NCBI GenBank assembly: GCA_902537555.1
Contig: CACBBR010000002.1
Coordinates: 1-64,000 of the forward strand
Reading direction: 5' to 3'
DNA from: an uncultured Pelagibacteraceae bacterium
GTDB taxonomy: Bacteria; Pseudomonadota; Alphaproteobacteria; Pelagibacterales; Pelagibacteraceae
Length of the DNA stretch: 64,000 bases
This document shows positions 51,414-62,095 of the stretch, one piece after another. Position 1 is the first letter of the stretch, and the number at the start of each line of letters is the position of its first letter. Under the pieces are notes generated by a model. It was not told the origin of the DNA. It saw nothing but the letters and a program-made list of their open reading frames with translations, and searched no databases. Both the position numbers and the translations under genes were made by a program.

Positions 51414-52262
51414 ATGGAAATAGAGAAAATTGTACCTAGAGACGGTCCTACAATCGATGAATTTAAAAAATACATAGATAAATATAAAGATCAGTTAATT
51501 GTAATTAAATATGGGGGGAATGTTTTTATTGATAGAAACATCTTTAATAATTTTATTTCAGATATTAGTATTTTAAATAAATTAGGACTTTCTATAATTA
51601 TAGTTCATGGAGGTGGACCAAGAATTAAAAAAGAATTAGATAAATCAAATATTCAATCAAAATTTATAAGAGGATTAAGAGTTACAGACGAAAAAATTAT
51701 TAATATAGTTGAAAATGTCCTTATCGACTTTAATGAGGATATTGTAAATTCTTTAGTCGAAAAAGGTGCAAATGCAGTTTCTCTAAATACAAAGAAAAAC
51801 AATCCTATAGAAGTTATTCCAGAAGCAGAGGAACTAGGGTTTGTTGGTATTCCAAATAAAATAAATGTAGACATAATAAAAGATATAATAAAAATAAATG
51901 CGGTACCAATTATATCTCCATTAGGTCTGGGAAAAAATAATCAAACATATAATATTAATGGAGATACAGCTGCAGGAGCTATAGCTAAATCTTTAAAATG
52001 TAGAAGATTATTATTAATGACTAATGTGGAAGGAGTTTTAAATAAAGAAAAAAAGCTTATCGAAGAGATAAGCTCTTCTGAAATTTTAGAAATGATAAAT
52101 AATGAAATAATCACAGAAGGGATGATACCCAAAATAAATACATGCCTTGATGCAGTAATGAACGGGGTTACAGGAGTAGGAATCATAGATGGAAGAAAAA
52201 AACATTCAATTTTGTTCGAATTATTTTCAGATAAAGGTGCAGGAACATTAATAAGAAGATGA
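51414..52262 (+). CDS. argB: Acetylglutamate kinase
   Basis: IKYGGNVF, IVHGGGPRI, GINGDTAAGAIAKSL-like, GMIPKINTCLDAV. Confidence 0.95.
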   Translation: MEIEKIVPRDGPTIDEFKKYIDKYKDQLIVIKYGGNVFIDRNIFNNFISDISILNKLGLSIIIVHGGGPRIKKELDKSNIQSKFIRGLRVTDEKIINIVENVLIDFNEDIVNSLVEKGANAVSLNTKKNNPIEVIPEAEELGFVGIPNKINVDIIKDIIKINAVPIISPLGLGKNNQTYNINGDTAAGAIAKSLKCRRLLLMTNVEGVLNKEKKLIEEISSSEILEMINNEIITEGMIPKINTCLDAVMNGVTGVGIIDGRKKHSILFELFSDKGAGTLIRR

Positions 52263-52918
52263 AGCATATAAAAAATATCTTATTTGATTGTGATGGTGTT
52301 CTTTATCAAGATCTAGAGGCAGTATTTGGTCAAGTTAGCAAAAGAATGACGCAGTATATTTCAAAAAAATTAAAGATTGATTTAAAAGAAGCAAAAGAGC
52401 TACAAACCAATTATTTTCACAAATACAACACAAGTCTGAACGGATTAATGATACACCATGATATTCCCCCAACAGAATTTTTACAATTTGTTCATGATAT
52501 TGATCTATCTTTCATGGAGAAAGACATTGTTTTAAGAGAAGAAATAAAAAAATTAAATCTAAGAAAATTTGTTTTTACTAATGGAAGCAAGGAACATGTT
52601 AAAAATATTACTACACACTTAGGTATAGATGACTTATTTGATGATGTATTTGATATTGTTGATGCTGATTATCATCCAAAACCAGCCGCAAAAGCATTCG
52701 ATTTAATGATAAAAAAATTTGATATTAATCCAAAAGAGACGATTTATATTGAAGATATTGCAAAAAATTTATCAATTGGAAAAGAAAGAGGAGCTACAAC
52801 AGTTTGGCTAATCAATAACGAGTATTGGGGAAAAAAGGAATCTAACAAAGAATATATTGACTACAAAATAGAAAATCTCTCTTTATTTTTAAAAGAAATA
52901 AGGTTATTAAAAAACTAG
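52259..52918 (+). CDS. HAD-family hydrolase (pyrimidine 5'-nucleotidase-like)
   Basis: [31 protein letters not shown]. Confidence 0.88.
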   Translation: MKHIKNILFDCDGVLYQDLEAVFGQVSKRMTQYISKKLKIDLKEAKELQTNYFHKYNTSLNGLMIHHDIPPTEFLQFVHDIDLSFMEKDIVLREEIKKLNLRKFVFTNGSKEHVKNITTHLGIDDLFDDVFDIVDADYHPKPAAKAFDLMIKKFDINPKETIYIEDIAKNLSIGKERGATTVWLINNEYWGKKESNKEYIDYKIENLSLFLKEIRLLKN

Positions 52919-52925
52919 TAAAATT

Positions 52926-53753
52926 ATGAGTATAGAAAATATTATAAATGATGCTTGGGAAAATAGAGATCAAGTAAACCCGTCATCTGAACAGTCTCTT
53001 AAAGATACAATAAATCAAGTTATCAATGATTTAGATAGTGGTAGATCGAGAGTGGCTGAAAAAATAAATGGTGAGTGGGTAACTCATCAACATTTAAAAA
53101 AAGCAATCATGTTGAGTTTCAGATTGTATCCCATGGAAAATTTGAATGGTCCTTACAGTAGTTGGTATGATAAATCGCATTTACTTAAAGGTAAAACAGC
53201 AGGATGGACAAAAGAAGATCATGAAAAAGCTGGTTTTAGAATGGTACCTAACTCTCCAGTAAGGAAAGGAAGTTTTGTAGGCAAAAATGCAGTTTTAATG
53301 CCATGCTACGTTAATATCGGCGCATATATTGATGAAGGTACAATGATTGATACATTTGCAAGAGCAGGAAGCTGCAGCCAAATAGGAAAAAATTGTCATA
53401 TCTCTGCAGGATCAGGTGTGGGTGGTGTATTAGAACCTGCACAAGCACTTCCGACAATTATAGAAGATAATGTTTTTTTGGGTGCAATGTCTGAAGTTGT
53501 AGAGGGTGTAATTGTAGGAGAAGGATCTGTTCTAAGTATGGGAATGTACATTGGACAATCTACAAAAATTGTTAATAGAAAAACTGGTGAAATTACTTAC
53601 GGAAAAATTCCTCCTTATTCAGTTGTGGTTCCGGGTTCACTTCCAGATAAAAATAATTCATCTGCGCCCTCTCTGTATTGTGCAGTAATAATCAAACAAG
53701 TTGATGAGAAAACCAGATCAAAAACTTCTATTAACGATCTCTTGAGAGAATAA
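52926..53753 (+). CDS. dapD: 2,3,4,5-tetrahydropyridine-2,6-dicarboxylate N-succinyltransferase
   Basis: Hexapeptide repeats; [31 protein letters not shown]. Confidence 0.96.
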   Translation: MSIENIINDAWENRDQVNPSSEQSLKDTINQVINDLDSGRSRVAEKINGEWVTHQHLKKAIMLSFRLYPMENLNGPYSSWYDKSHLLKGKTAGWTKEDHEKAGFRMVPNSPVRKGSFVGKNAVLMPCYVNIGAYIDEGTMIDTFARAGSCSQIGKNCHISAGSGVGGVLEPAQALPTIIEDNVFLGAMSEVVEGVIVGEGSVLSMGMYIGQSTKIVNRKTGEITYGKIPPYSVVVPGSLPDKNNSSAPSLYCAVIIKQVDEKTRSKTSINDLLRE

Positions 53754-53758
53754 TTTAA

Positions 53759-54916
53759 ATGGCAATTATAAATGAATTACAATTAGCAAAAGAGCTAATT
53801 AGATTTCCAACTGTAACTCCTAGAGATGCAGGAGTTATGAAATTTCTGGAAAGTAAGCTAAAAAAACTTGGATTTAAAACTAAAATTCTTGAGTTTAAAG
53901 AAAAAGGAAGCGAACCAGTTAAAAACCTATATGCAAGATTGGGAAATAAAGGTCCTAATTTTTGTTATGCAGGACATCTAGATGTTGTCCCTGCTGGAAA
54001 TTTAAATGATTGGACGGTAAACCCATTCAAACCATCAATTAAGAAAGGTCATTTAATTGGTAGAGGAGCAAATGATATGAAAAGCTCAATTGCTGCATTT
54101 GTGTCTGCTGTTAGTATTTTTACTCAAAAAAATAAAGGGTTTAAGGGTTCTCTAAGTCTTTTGATTACTGGAGACGAGGAAGGTGTTGCTATTAATGGAA
54201 CTAAAAAAGTTGTTGATTACTTAAAAAAGAGAAAAGAAAAAATAGATTTTTGCTTAGTTGGAGAGCCAACAAATCCAAATAAATTAGGAGAAATGATAAA
54301 AATTGGGCGAAGAGGTAGCATGACTAGTCGATTAACAATTACCGGTATACAAGGGCATGTAGCTTATCCTCATAGAGCAAATAACCCTTCTACAACCATT
54401 GTAAAAATACTAAATGAACTTAAAAATATAAAATTTGATAAAGGTACAAAAGATTTTCAACCTACAAACCTGGAAATTACAAAGATTAATATACACAATA
54501 TAGCTGATAATGTTATTCCTGGCATTGCTTATGCTACATTTAATATAAGATTTAATAACAAGCATACTTCAAATTCAATCAAAAATAAGATCGAAAAGAT
54601 TTTGAAAAAAGTCTGCAATAAAACTAAATCTAAGTATGAAATTGATTATAGTGTTTCAGGAGAGGCTTTTCTCACAAAGCCAAATCATACGACTTTTATG
54701 ATACAAAAAATTATTAAAGAAATAACCAAAATAAAACCAAAACTGTCAACAACAGGTGGCACCTCAGATGCTAGATTTATAAGAAAAATTGCTCCGTGTT
54801 TAGAATTTGGCTTAGTTGGAAAAACAATGCATAAAGTTGATGAAGCAGTTTCATTGACCGATTTGAAAAAATTAAGTTTAATTTATTTAAATATTTTAAA
54901 ATATTATTTTAAGTGA
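53759..54916 (+). CDS. dapE: Succinyl-diaminopimelate desuccinylase
   Basis: YAGHLDVVPAG, RGANDMKSSIAAF, TGDEEG, TGGTSDARF. Confidence 0.95.
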   Translation: MAIINELQLAKELIRFPTVTPRDAGVMKFLESKLKKLGFKTKILEFKEKGSEPVKNLYARLGNKGPNFCYAGHLDVVPAGNLNDWTVNPFKPSIKKGHLIGRGANDMKSSIAAFVSAVSIFTQKNKGFKGSLSLLITGDEEGVAINGTKKVVDYLKKRKEKIDFCLVGEPTNPNKLGEMIKIGRRGSMTSRLTITGIQGHVAYPHRANNPSTTIVKILNELKNIKFDKGTKDFQPTNLEITKINIHNIADNVIPGIAYATFNIRFNNKHTSNSIKNKIEKILKKVCNKTKSKYEIDYSVSGEAFLTKPNHTTFMIQKIIKEITKIKPKLSTTGGTSDARFIRKIAPCLEFGLVGKTMHKVDEAVSLTDLKKLSLIYLNILKYYFK

Positions 54917-55842
54917 AGACTGGCCTTATAATATCAGATACCTATAAAAATCATGATACTGGAGATGGTCATCCAGAAAAAATTGACAGGGTTTCTGCGG
55001 TAATCGAGAATTTTAAAAAAATAGATGACAAAAATCTTATATGGAAAAAATCAGCAAACTTTAATTTATCCCTTATCAATAAAACTCATTCTGAGAATTA
55101 TGTTAATCAAGTAGAAAAGTCATTTCCTAAAAAAGGTTTAGTATTTTTAGACGGAGATACAATCATTTCTCCTGGAAGCAAAGATGCAACAAAAGATGCA
55201 GTAGGCTCAATAATTGCAGCAATAGATGGAGTAGAAAATAAAGAATTTAATAATGCATTTTGTGCTGTCAGACCACCTGGTCATCACGCTGAAAAAGATA
55301 AAGCTATGGGATTTTGTATTTATAATAATGTAGCTGTTGGTGCTAATTATCTAATTGAAAAATATAAATACAATAAAATTGCTATAATTGATTTCGATGT
55401 TCACCATGGTAATGGAACACAAGATATTTTCTACAATAACGAAAAAGTTTTATATATTTCAACTCACCAATATCCATACTACCCAGGTTCAGGGTCAGAA
55501 AAAGAAAAGGGAAATTTTGATAATGTGTTAAATATTCCATTAAAAGCTGGGACGACCTCTGAAGAATATTTAAATGCCTACGAAATAGTTTTAAATAAAT
55601 TAAAGACATTTAAACCAGAATTTCTATTGTTTTCTGCGGGTTTCGATGCACATATTGATGATCCTTTAGCACAACTTATGCTAAGTTCAGAGGATTTTTA
55701 CAAAATTACCAAAAGAACATTAGAGTGTTCCAGGTCTCTTTGTAAAGGCAGAGTAGTTTCAATTCTTGAAGGAGGCTACGATTTAAGAGCACTACAAAGC
55801 AGTACTAAACGACATGTTGATGCATTAATAGAATTTAATTGA
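54913..55842 (+). CDS. Histone deacetylase/AcuC/AphA family protein
   Basis: RPPGHHAEKDKAMGFCIYNNVAVGA, DFDVHHGNGTQDIF, SAGFDAHIDDPLA. Confidence 0.94.
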   Translation: MKTGLIISDTYKNHDTGDGHPEKIDRVSAVIENFKKIDDKNLIWKKSANFNLSLINKTHSENYVNQVEKSFPKKGLVFLDGDTIISPGSKDATKDAVGSIIAAIDGVENKEFNNAFCAVRPPGHHAEKDKAMGFCIYNNVAVGANYLIEKYKYNKIAIIDFDVHHGNGTQDIFYNNEKVLYISTHQYPYYPGSGSEKEKGNFDNVLNIPLKAGTTSEEYLNAYEIVLNKLKTFKPEFLLFSAGFDAHIDDPLAQLMLSSEDFYKITKRTLECSRSLCKGRVVSILEGGYDLRALQSSTKRHVDALIEFN

Positions 55843-55873
55843 TAAATTTTTTCTAAATAATAAGTAAACAAAT

Positions 55874-56347
55874 ATGAAACCATATAAAATTAAAAAGTCA
55901 GATATAGATAAAAAAGGTAAAGGACTTTACGCTACACGGGATATAAAAGAGGGTGAGAAAATAATAAATTATATTGGAAAATTAATCACAAAGAAACAAA
56001 CAGAAGAGTCTGATAAATACGATAATAGTAAACCAATATATTTATTTACTGTAAATAAAAAATATGATCTTGATGGAGACTTTCCATGGAACACAGCTGG
56101 ACTAATAAATCATTCTTGTGAAAATAATTGTGATTATGACGGTAAAGGGCTTAAGATATGGGTTAAAGCAATCAAAAATATTAAAAAAGGTGAGGAACTG
56201 ACTTGTGACTATGGTTTTGGCTATGATAAAGATTACAAGCAATTTCCTTGTAAATGTAAATCAAAAAATTGTTGTGGCTATATTGTAAGAGCAGAGTCTA
56301 GGTGGAGAATTAACAAAAAATTCGCAATGAGTAATAAAAAAAATTAG
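55874..56347 (+). CDS. SET domain protein (putative protein-lysine methyltransferase)
   Basis: GKGLYATRDIKEGEKIINYIGKLI, GLINHSCENNCDYDG, GEELTCDYGFGY, post-SET-like CKCKSKNCCGYI. Confidence 0.92.
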   Translation: MKPYKIKKSDIDKKGKGLYATRDIKEGEKIINYIGKLITKKQTEESDKYDNSKPIYLFTVNKKYDLDGDFPWNTAGLINHSCENNCDYDGKGLKIWVKAIKNIKKGEELTCDYGFGYDKDYKQFPCKCKSKNCCGYIVRAESRWRINKKFAMSNKKN

Positions 56348-57084
56348 TATTTTACTTTTACTAAATACAATCCCTCGGCGGGTGCAGGAGGAGCACATAA
56401 TTTTCTATTCTTTGACTTTATAACATTCACAAATTTTTTAATAGACCATTTTTTTTCTCCAATAAATTTCAAACATCCTACCATCGACCTTACTTGCTGT
56501 TTTAAAAATGATTGTGATCTGAATTCAAATTCAATTTTACTTTTTAATTTTTTTATTTTTACTAATTTCATCAATTTAATTGGACTTTTTGCATTACATC
56601 CTGAAGCTCTAAATGACGAAAAATCATGAGTTCCAATTAATTTTTTTGCTCCCATTTTCATACTTTCAAAATCAAGTTTTTTTATAACAAACCATCCTCG
56701 ATTATTTTGAATAATAGGCTTGGTTGATTGATTATAAATAACATACTTGTATATTCTTTCTTTTGCTGAAAAACGTGCGTGAAAATTTAAACTTTGTTTT
56801 CTAATTTTCAAAATAGCTATTTCGTTTTTATTTAGAAAATAATTAATAGAATTTAAAAACTTTTTTAAATTTTTAATTTTATTCATACAGTCAAAATGTG
56901 CAGATTGTTCAATAGCATGAACACCAGCATCTGTTCTTCCAGAACCAGTAACAATTATTTTTTCATCTAGAAGTTTTGAAATCTTTTTTTGAATTAATCC
57001 TTGAATGGTTTTACCTTTTTTTTGAACTTGCCATCCTATAAAAGAGCTACCGACATACTCAATTAAAATTTGATAACGAAACAT
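56344..57084 (-). CDS. truA: tRNA pseudouridine synthase A
   Basis: YVGSSFIGWQVQ, TGSGRTDAGVHAIEQSAHFD, FLKQQVRSMVG. Confidence 0.96.
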   Translation of the reverse strand: MFRYQILIEYVGSSFIGWQVQKKGKTIQGLIQKKISKLLDEKIIVTGSGRTDAGVHAIEQSAHFDCMNKIKNLKKFLNSINYFLNKNEIAILKIRKQSLNFHARFSAKERIYKYVIYNQSTKPIIQNNRGWFVIKKLDFESMKMGAKKLIGTHDFSSFRASGCNAKSPIKLMKLVKIKKLKSKIEFEFRSQSFLKQQVRSMVGCLKFIGEKKWSIKKFVNVIKSKNRKLCAPPAPAEGLYLVKVKY

Positions 57085-57086
57085 AT

Positions 57087-58007
57087 CTAATTCAAATTGG
57101 TGCCCTTCTTAATTTGACTCCCTAGCAAAAACTCCCCAGTTTTTTGGACTTTTTTCCCTTGTCTTTGAATTTCGATAATTTTAATAGAATTTTCACCACA
57201 ACCAATTTCTAAATTATCCGACAAAACGTAGCCTGCTTTTCCATTGTTAATTGATAATTCAGCTTTATGAATTTTATATCTTTCTCCTTGAAACTCAAAC
57301 CATCCACCTGGATTGGGATATAAACCATTTATTTTTCCTAAAATCTTTTTATTATTTTCTTGCCAAATTATTTTTCCCTCTTCTTTTTTAATTTTTTTTG
57401 CATATGAATTTTGACTATGATCTTGATCTTTGAATAAAGCTCTATTTTCAAAAATATTATCAATATTTTCTAAAATCTTTTCAGAAGCTAAATTACTCAA
57501 TCTTTTAGATAAATCCTCACTATTTTCATTATCTAATATATTTATTGGATATTGATTGCAAACTGGACCTGTGTCTAAACCCTCATCCATCTTCATAATT
57601 GAAATTCCTGTTAAATTCTCATTATTCATAATGGCCCTTTGAATTGGAGCTGCACCTCGCAATTTTGGTAGAAGTGAATAATGGACGTTTATCCATCCAA
57701 ATTTTGGCAGTGCTAAGATATCTTTTTTTAAAATTTGGCCATATGCAACAACTATACCTAAATCAATATTTTTACTTTTTATAAATTTTTTTTCCTCAAG
57801 ATTATCTAATTTTATTGGAGTTCTAACTGGAATATTCAATATTTCAGCCATGATATGAACAGGAGATTTATTTAATTTATGTCCTCTATTTGATGAAACA
57901 GGTGGCTGGGTGTATACAATTTCAATGTTAAAACCATTTTGGTACAATGATTTCAATATTTGACCCGAAATACTGGGTGTACCCATAAAAGCAATTTTTT
58001 TGCTCAT
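57087..58007 (-). CDS. fmt: Methionyl-tRNA formyltransferase
   Basis: IAFMGTPSISGQIL, GWINVHYSLLPKLRGAAPIQRAIM. Confidence 0.95.
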   Translation of the reverse strand: MSKKIAFMGTPSISGQILKSLYQNGFNIEIVYTQPPVSSNRGHKLNKSPVHIMAEILNIPVRTPIKLDNLEEKKFIKSKNIDLGIVVAYGQILKKDILALPKFGWINVHYSLLPKLRGAAPIQRAIMNNENLTGISIMKMDEGLDTGPVCNQYPINILDNENSEDLSKRLSNLASEKILENIDNIFENRALFKDQDHSQNSYAKKIKKEEGKIIWQENNKKILGKINGLYPNPGGWFEFQGERYKIHKAELSINNGKAGYVLSDNLEIGCGENSIKIIEIQRQGKKVQKTGEFLLGSQIKKGTNLN

Positions 58008-58528
58008 TAAACAATAATACGATCAGGATTATTTTTTTTCTTTGATAATTTTTTGACAATCATTGTTTTTTTTAATTTAGACAAATAATCTATGAAAAGT
58101 ATCCCTTCAAGATGATCCATTTCATGTTGAATACAAGTTGCAAGAAGGCCATCGGCTTTTAAAATTTTATTTTCTCCATTATAATCTAAATATTCTACCT
58201 CACAATATTTAGGTCTATCAACTTCAGCAAAATAATTGGGTACAGACAAACACCCTTCTTCATATGTTGTTTTTTCTTTGTCTTTATTTTTTATTATTGG
58301 ATTAACAAAAAACATTGGATTTTTATTCCCATCCTTTGAAATATCCATAACTATAATTCTCTTTGGAATTCCTATTTGAATTGCTGCCAAACCAATACCA
58401 TTAGCCGCATACATTGTTTCTAACATGTCATCCATTAGTTTTCTTTCATCATTACCAACTCGTATCACTGGTTTTGAAACTTGTCTTAAAATCTCGTTAG
58501 GTTCAGTTATAATGGTTTTTATTGTCAT
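58007..58528 (-). CDS. def: Peptide deformylase
   Basis: GIGLAAIQIG, EEGCLSVP, CIQHEMDHLEG. Confidence 0.96.
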   Translation of the reverse strand: MTIKTIITEPNEILRQVSKPVIRVGNDERKLMDDMLETMYAANGIGLAAIQIGIPKRIIVMDISKDGNKNPMFFVNPIIKNKDKEKTTYEEGCLSVPNYFAEVDRPKYCEVEYLDYNGENKILKADGLLATCIQHEMDHLEGILFIDYLSKLKKTMIVKKLSKKKNNPDRIIV

Positions 58529-58543
58529 GACGGATGTTATATT

Positions 58544-60280
58544 TTAAACTTTTAATGGTAGAATTTCCAACAATAGTTCATTTCTCAAACTAATTAATTT
58601 TGATCTATTCATTATTTCAATTATATTACTAAGTGTGCCACTATCTAATTCAGCTAATTCTTGGTTTCCTATAATCTCAACTATTTTAAGTAGTATCATT
58701 CCATACTCTTTGTTATCAATCATTTTATTAATTTGGGGATTTAATTCTGGTTTATATTTAGATAACTCCTTAATATCCTCTATTTGAATTCCATCAGCTC
58801 TTAATGCCTCTAATAATAATACATCTTTAAAGTTAAAATTATAATCAACATCTTTTTTCATTTTAGATAATAAGTTATCAGTTATTTTTTGTGTTTTAGT
58901 TAAACTATTCTTATTAAGAAAGTAATTTAAAACCTTTGATTGATGGAAAATCTCATTGTTGAATTTAATTTTATTTTTTTTATTTTCGTCGGTTATTAAA
59001 CTATTTTGATAAAAAGATAGGTATTTTTTGGGAACTTCTTTTTCATTAATTTTAAATAATATTTTCGAAAGCTCTTCATCAAAAGATTTTTTAAAATTAG
59101 ATTCCTCAAAAGAATTTGATAGTTTTGATAATATCAAAAATTTAGTTTCTAGATTATCACTTAGTAAAAATCTTTGATATAATAATGCTCTACCTTCATA
59201 ATCAGGTAAAATTCTAAATGTTTCTTCAAAATTTATTAATTGATTTATGTCAAATTGAAAACTTAAATAGAGATTTAGTAAATCTTTTTCCTCAAAGATT
59301 CCCTCCGTTGTTGCTTTTTCTAAAAATTTAACTTGATCAATATTGCTGAGATTAATATCATTATAATTCTTTAGTAAATTTGTATTAGATAAATATTTCC
59401 AAACAAATTCATCAGAATTTACTGATGGATAATATATGAAGTTTTTATCAGTCTTATGAGATAAATGAAAAAAAAGAATATTTTCATCAGATAATATGTA
59501 ATTTTCATCCTCATAACCCATTAAAACTTCAAACTTTTCAACAAAAAAATTATTCACCATGTCCAGTTCAGATTTTAAATCAAATAACAGTTGAGCTTCG
59601 TTTTTTTTATCCTGAATTATTAAGCAATAAATTTTAAAGTACGTTAAATAGTCATCTGTCACTAAATTAAGACTATTTATAGCTGAACATGAATCCTCTA
59701 CTTGGTTATATGATAAATAATGATTAGAAACATGCTTTATTAGTTTTTCTTTATTTTTAATTGTAGAGTTTTTTTGGATAAATTCTTTAACTAATTCTAA
59801 ATCCTTTTTTTTAATTAGATGGTTTAAGGTAAAATTTTCAAACTCATTTATTGAGAAATTTTGATTTGGAACATATGAATTAGTCAATAAAGCTACATCC
59901 ATTAATTTTTCGGAGAAACTTGACAATTCTTTTAACTGTAAACTTTTTAGTAATTTTTTTATTTCCGCGCCATCTGTATTTGTCCACATTTCTAGATTTA
60001 AATCATTTTCGGCAGGATCTAATAATCCAGCTAATAAAATATTTGAATTATCAAGATTTTGATCAACTACAATATTTTCGTCAGAAAGATTTAATTTTAT
60101 ACCTTGAATTTGACTTTTATCAGCATTTATTTCAGCGTTATTTTTTAATTTATTTTTATTTACCTCTTTTTTTTCAATTTCAGACCAAATCTCTCTAATT
60201 TCCTCTGCTTGAGAAGCTTGAACTGATAAAATAAAAGGTAGAAGTAGTAAAAATTTACTTAATTTTTTTAAAATTTTCAT
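58544..60280 (-). CDS. Large exported hypothetical protein
   Basis: Signal-peptide-like MKILKKLSKFLLLLPFILSVQASQAEE then long Asn/Lys/Leu-rich helical-looking sequence; alternative start at 60298. Confidence 0.75.
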   Translation of the reverse strand: MKILKKLSKFLLLLPFILSVQASQAEEIREIWSEIEKKEVNKNKLKNNAEINADKSQIQGIKLNLSDENIVVDQNLDNSNILLAGLLDPAENDLNLEMWTNTDGAEIKKLLKSLQLKELSSFSEKLMDVALLTNSYVPNQNFSINEFENFTLNHLIKKKDLELVKEFIQKNSTIKNKEKLIKHVSNHYLSYNQVEDSCSAINSLNLVTDDYLTYFKIYCLIIQDKKNEAQLLFDLKSELDMVNNFFVEKFEVLMGYEDENYILSDENILFFHLSHKTDKNFIYYPSVNSDEFVWKYLSNTNLLKNYNDINLSNIDQVKFLEKATTEGIFEEKDLLNLYLSFQFDINQLINFEETFRILPDYEGRALLYQRFLLSDNLETKFLILSKLSNSFEESNFKKSFDEELSKILFKINEKEVPKKYLSFYQNSLITDENKKNKIKFNNEIFHQSKVLNYFLNKNSLTKTQKITDNLLSKMKKDVDYNFNFKDVLLLEALRADGIQIEDIKELSKYKPELNPQINKMIDNKEYGMILLKIVEIIGNQELAELDSGTLSNIIEIMNRSKLISLRNELLLEILPLKV

Positions 60281-60437
60281 TAGGTAAAATTTTTTCAATT
60301 TTTTTTACAGGAGCAGGTAAATTGACATGATTAACAAGGATAAAACCAAAAATAATTATAACAACAGCAATTAAAACTTTCAAAATTAATCCTACACTGA
60401 ATAGTTTGTCTTTTCTTGTATTTTTTATAAATTGCAT
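60255..60437 (-). CDS. Small single-TM hypothetical protein (internal ATG of 85-aa ORF)
   Basis: MQFIKNTRKDKLFSVGLILKVLIAVVIIIFGFILVNHVNLPAPVKKIEKILPNENFKKIK; the longer ORF overlaps aroK. Confidence 0.6.
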   Translation of the reverse strand: MQFIKNTRKDKLFSVGLILKVLIAVVIIIFGFILVNHVNLPAPVKKIEKILPNENFKKIK

Positions 60438-60492
60438 ATAATTTAATAATTTCAAAATAAGACATATTTGTGTTTTTTCAATATAGAAACTC

Positions 60493-61005
60493 ATGAAATC
60501 AAAAAAAAACATTGTATTAATTGGGATGATGGGTTCTGGAAAATCTTCAATAGGTAGAATTTTATCAAAAGAATTAAATATAGATTTCCTAGATATAGAT
60601 CAAAAAATTGAAGAGAGTGAAAATTTAAGTATTTCAGATATATTTAAAAAATATGGAGAGAATTATTTCAGAAAGATTGAAGAAAAAATATGTCTAAAAC
60701 ATCTTAAAACAGAAAATAATGTAATTTCGTTAGGAGGTGGAGGGTTTATTAATTTATCAATAAGAAAATTGTGTAAGAAGACATGCTTAACCTTTTGGCT
60801 GAATTGGAAAAATGAAACTATAATAAACAGAATATTTAAAAGTAAAAAGAGACCTTTAGTCACTAAGCTTACAAAAGACCAAATCAATAATTTGATAAAA
60901 GAAAGATCAAAAATTTACGAATTGTCAGATTATAAAATTAATTGTGATAAATTAGACAAACACAAAATTATAAATAAGATATTAAAAATTTATGAAAATA
61001 AATGA
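60493..61005 (+). CDS. aroK: Shikimate kinase
   Basis: LIGMMGSGKSSIGRIL, DIDQKIEE, VISLGGGGF, RPLV. Confidence 0.94.
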   Translation: MKSKKNIVLIGMMGSGKSSIGRILSKELNIDFLDIDQKIEESENLSISDIFKKYGENYFRKIEEKICLKHLKTENNVISLGGGGFINLSIRKLCKKTCLTFWLNWKNETIINRIFKSKKRPLVTKLTKDQINNLIKERSKIYELSDYKINCDKLDKHKIINKILKIYENK

Positions 61006-62095
61006 AATAAAAATAAAAACAAATTCTAAAAATTATTCTATAATAATTGGAAGAAACCTTATAGGTAAAATTGATAAGATTTTAACAAAGAGTAAGATAG
61101 ATTTTGAAAAATGTTTAATTGTCGCTGATAAAAATATTCCTAATAGGTTTAAAAAAGTTTTATATAAAAAGCTTAGAAAGAAAAAATTATTCAAAATCGA
61201 AATTTTACCATCTGAAAATATAAAAAAATATTCAACAATTGATAAAATTCATAAATTGCTATTTCAAAAAAGATTTAATAGAACAGACTGTGTTATATCT
61301 TTTGGTGGAGGAATAATAGGTGATGTGGTTGGATTTGCTGCGAGCATTTTTAAAAGAGGTATCAAATTCATAAATGTTCCATCGACGCTGTTGTCACAGG
61401 TTGACTCATCAATAGGTGGTAAAACAGGAGTAAATAATGAGTATGGAAAAAATTTAATTGGAAGTTTTTATCAACCAGACTTAGTTATATCTGATGTAAA
61501 TATTTTAGGCTCTTTACCTAAGAGAGAAATTATTTGTGGATATGCAGAAATATTTAAAAGTAGTATAATTAATAATTATAATAATTTTAATTACCTCGAA
61601 CAAAATCTAGAAAAAATTTTGAAATTGAAATCACCTTACATTGAAAAATCCATACTTAAGAGTTGTAACTTAAAAAAAATGGTTGTAGAAAAAGATGAGA
61701 GCGAAAAAAGTTTTAGGAAAATATTAAATTTAGGCCATACATTCGCACACTCTTATGAGTCTACTTTAGGTTTCTCAAAAAAATTAAATCACGGAGAAGC
61801 TGTAATTTTAGGTATTAAAAGTGCGGCAGAGTTTAGTCATAATATTAAGATTTTGCCAAAAAAAAAATTAAATATAATCTTAAATCATATAAATAAGATT
61901 GGGATGGATCCTAAAATATATAAATTTTTTAAAAAAAAGGATACTGACAAAATTATAAACTTCATGAAAAGCGATAAGAAAAATAATTCAAAAAATATTA
62001 ATTTAATACTAATTAAAGATTTTGGAAAAATAAAATTAAATTTTCACATTAATCATATTATTTTAAAAAAATTTTTACTTAACAGTTTAAATTAA
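60992..62095 (+). CDS. aroB: 3-dehydroquinate synthase
   Basis: SFGGGIIGDVVGFAASIFKRGIKFINVPSTLLSQVDSSIGGKTGVN. Confidence 0.96.
   Translation: MKINEIKIKTNSKNYSIIIGRNLIGKIDKILTKSKIDFEKCLIVADKNIPNRFKKVLYKKLRKKKLFKIEILPSENIKKYSTIDKIHKLLFQKRFNRTDCVISFGGGIIGDVVGFAASIFKRGIKFINVPSTLLSQVDSSIGGKTGVNNEYGKNLIGSFYQPDLVISDVNILGSLPKREIICGYAEIFKSSIINNYNNFNYLEQNLEKILKLKSPYIEKSILKSCNLKKMVVEKDESEKSFRKILNLGHTFAHSYESTLGFSKKLNHGEAVILGIKSAAEFSHNIKILPKKKLNIILNHINKIGMDPKIYKFFKKKDTDKIINFMKSDKKNNSKNINLILIKDFGKIKLNFHINHIILKKFLLNSLN

Noticed and set aside
52055-52076. Hairpin GCTTATC-GAAG-AGATAAGC
   Set aside because: Falls inside argB coding sequence with no U-tract; likely incidental.
51941-52267. 108-aa minus-strand ORF
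   Set aside because: Antisense to argB.
59920-60198. 92-aa plus-strand ORF
   Set aside because: Antisense to the exported hypothetical protein; Phe/Leu/Tyr-rich shadow composition.
60438-60512. N-terminal extension of the 85-aa ORF (MFFFDFMSFYIEKTQICLILKLLNY)
   Set aside because: Overlaps the aroK start and promoter region; internal ATG at 60437 gives a more plausible protein.
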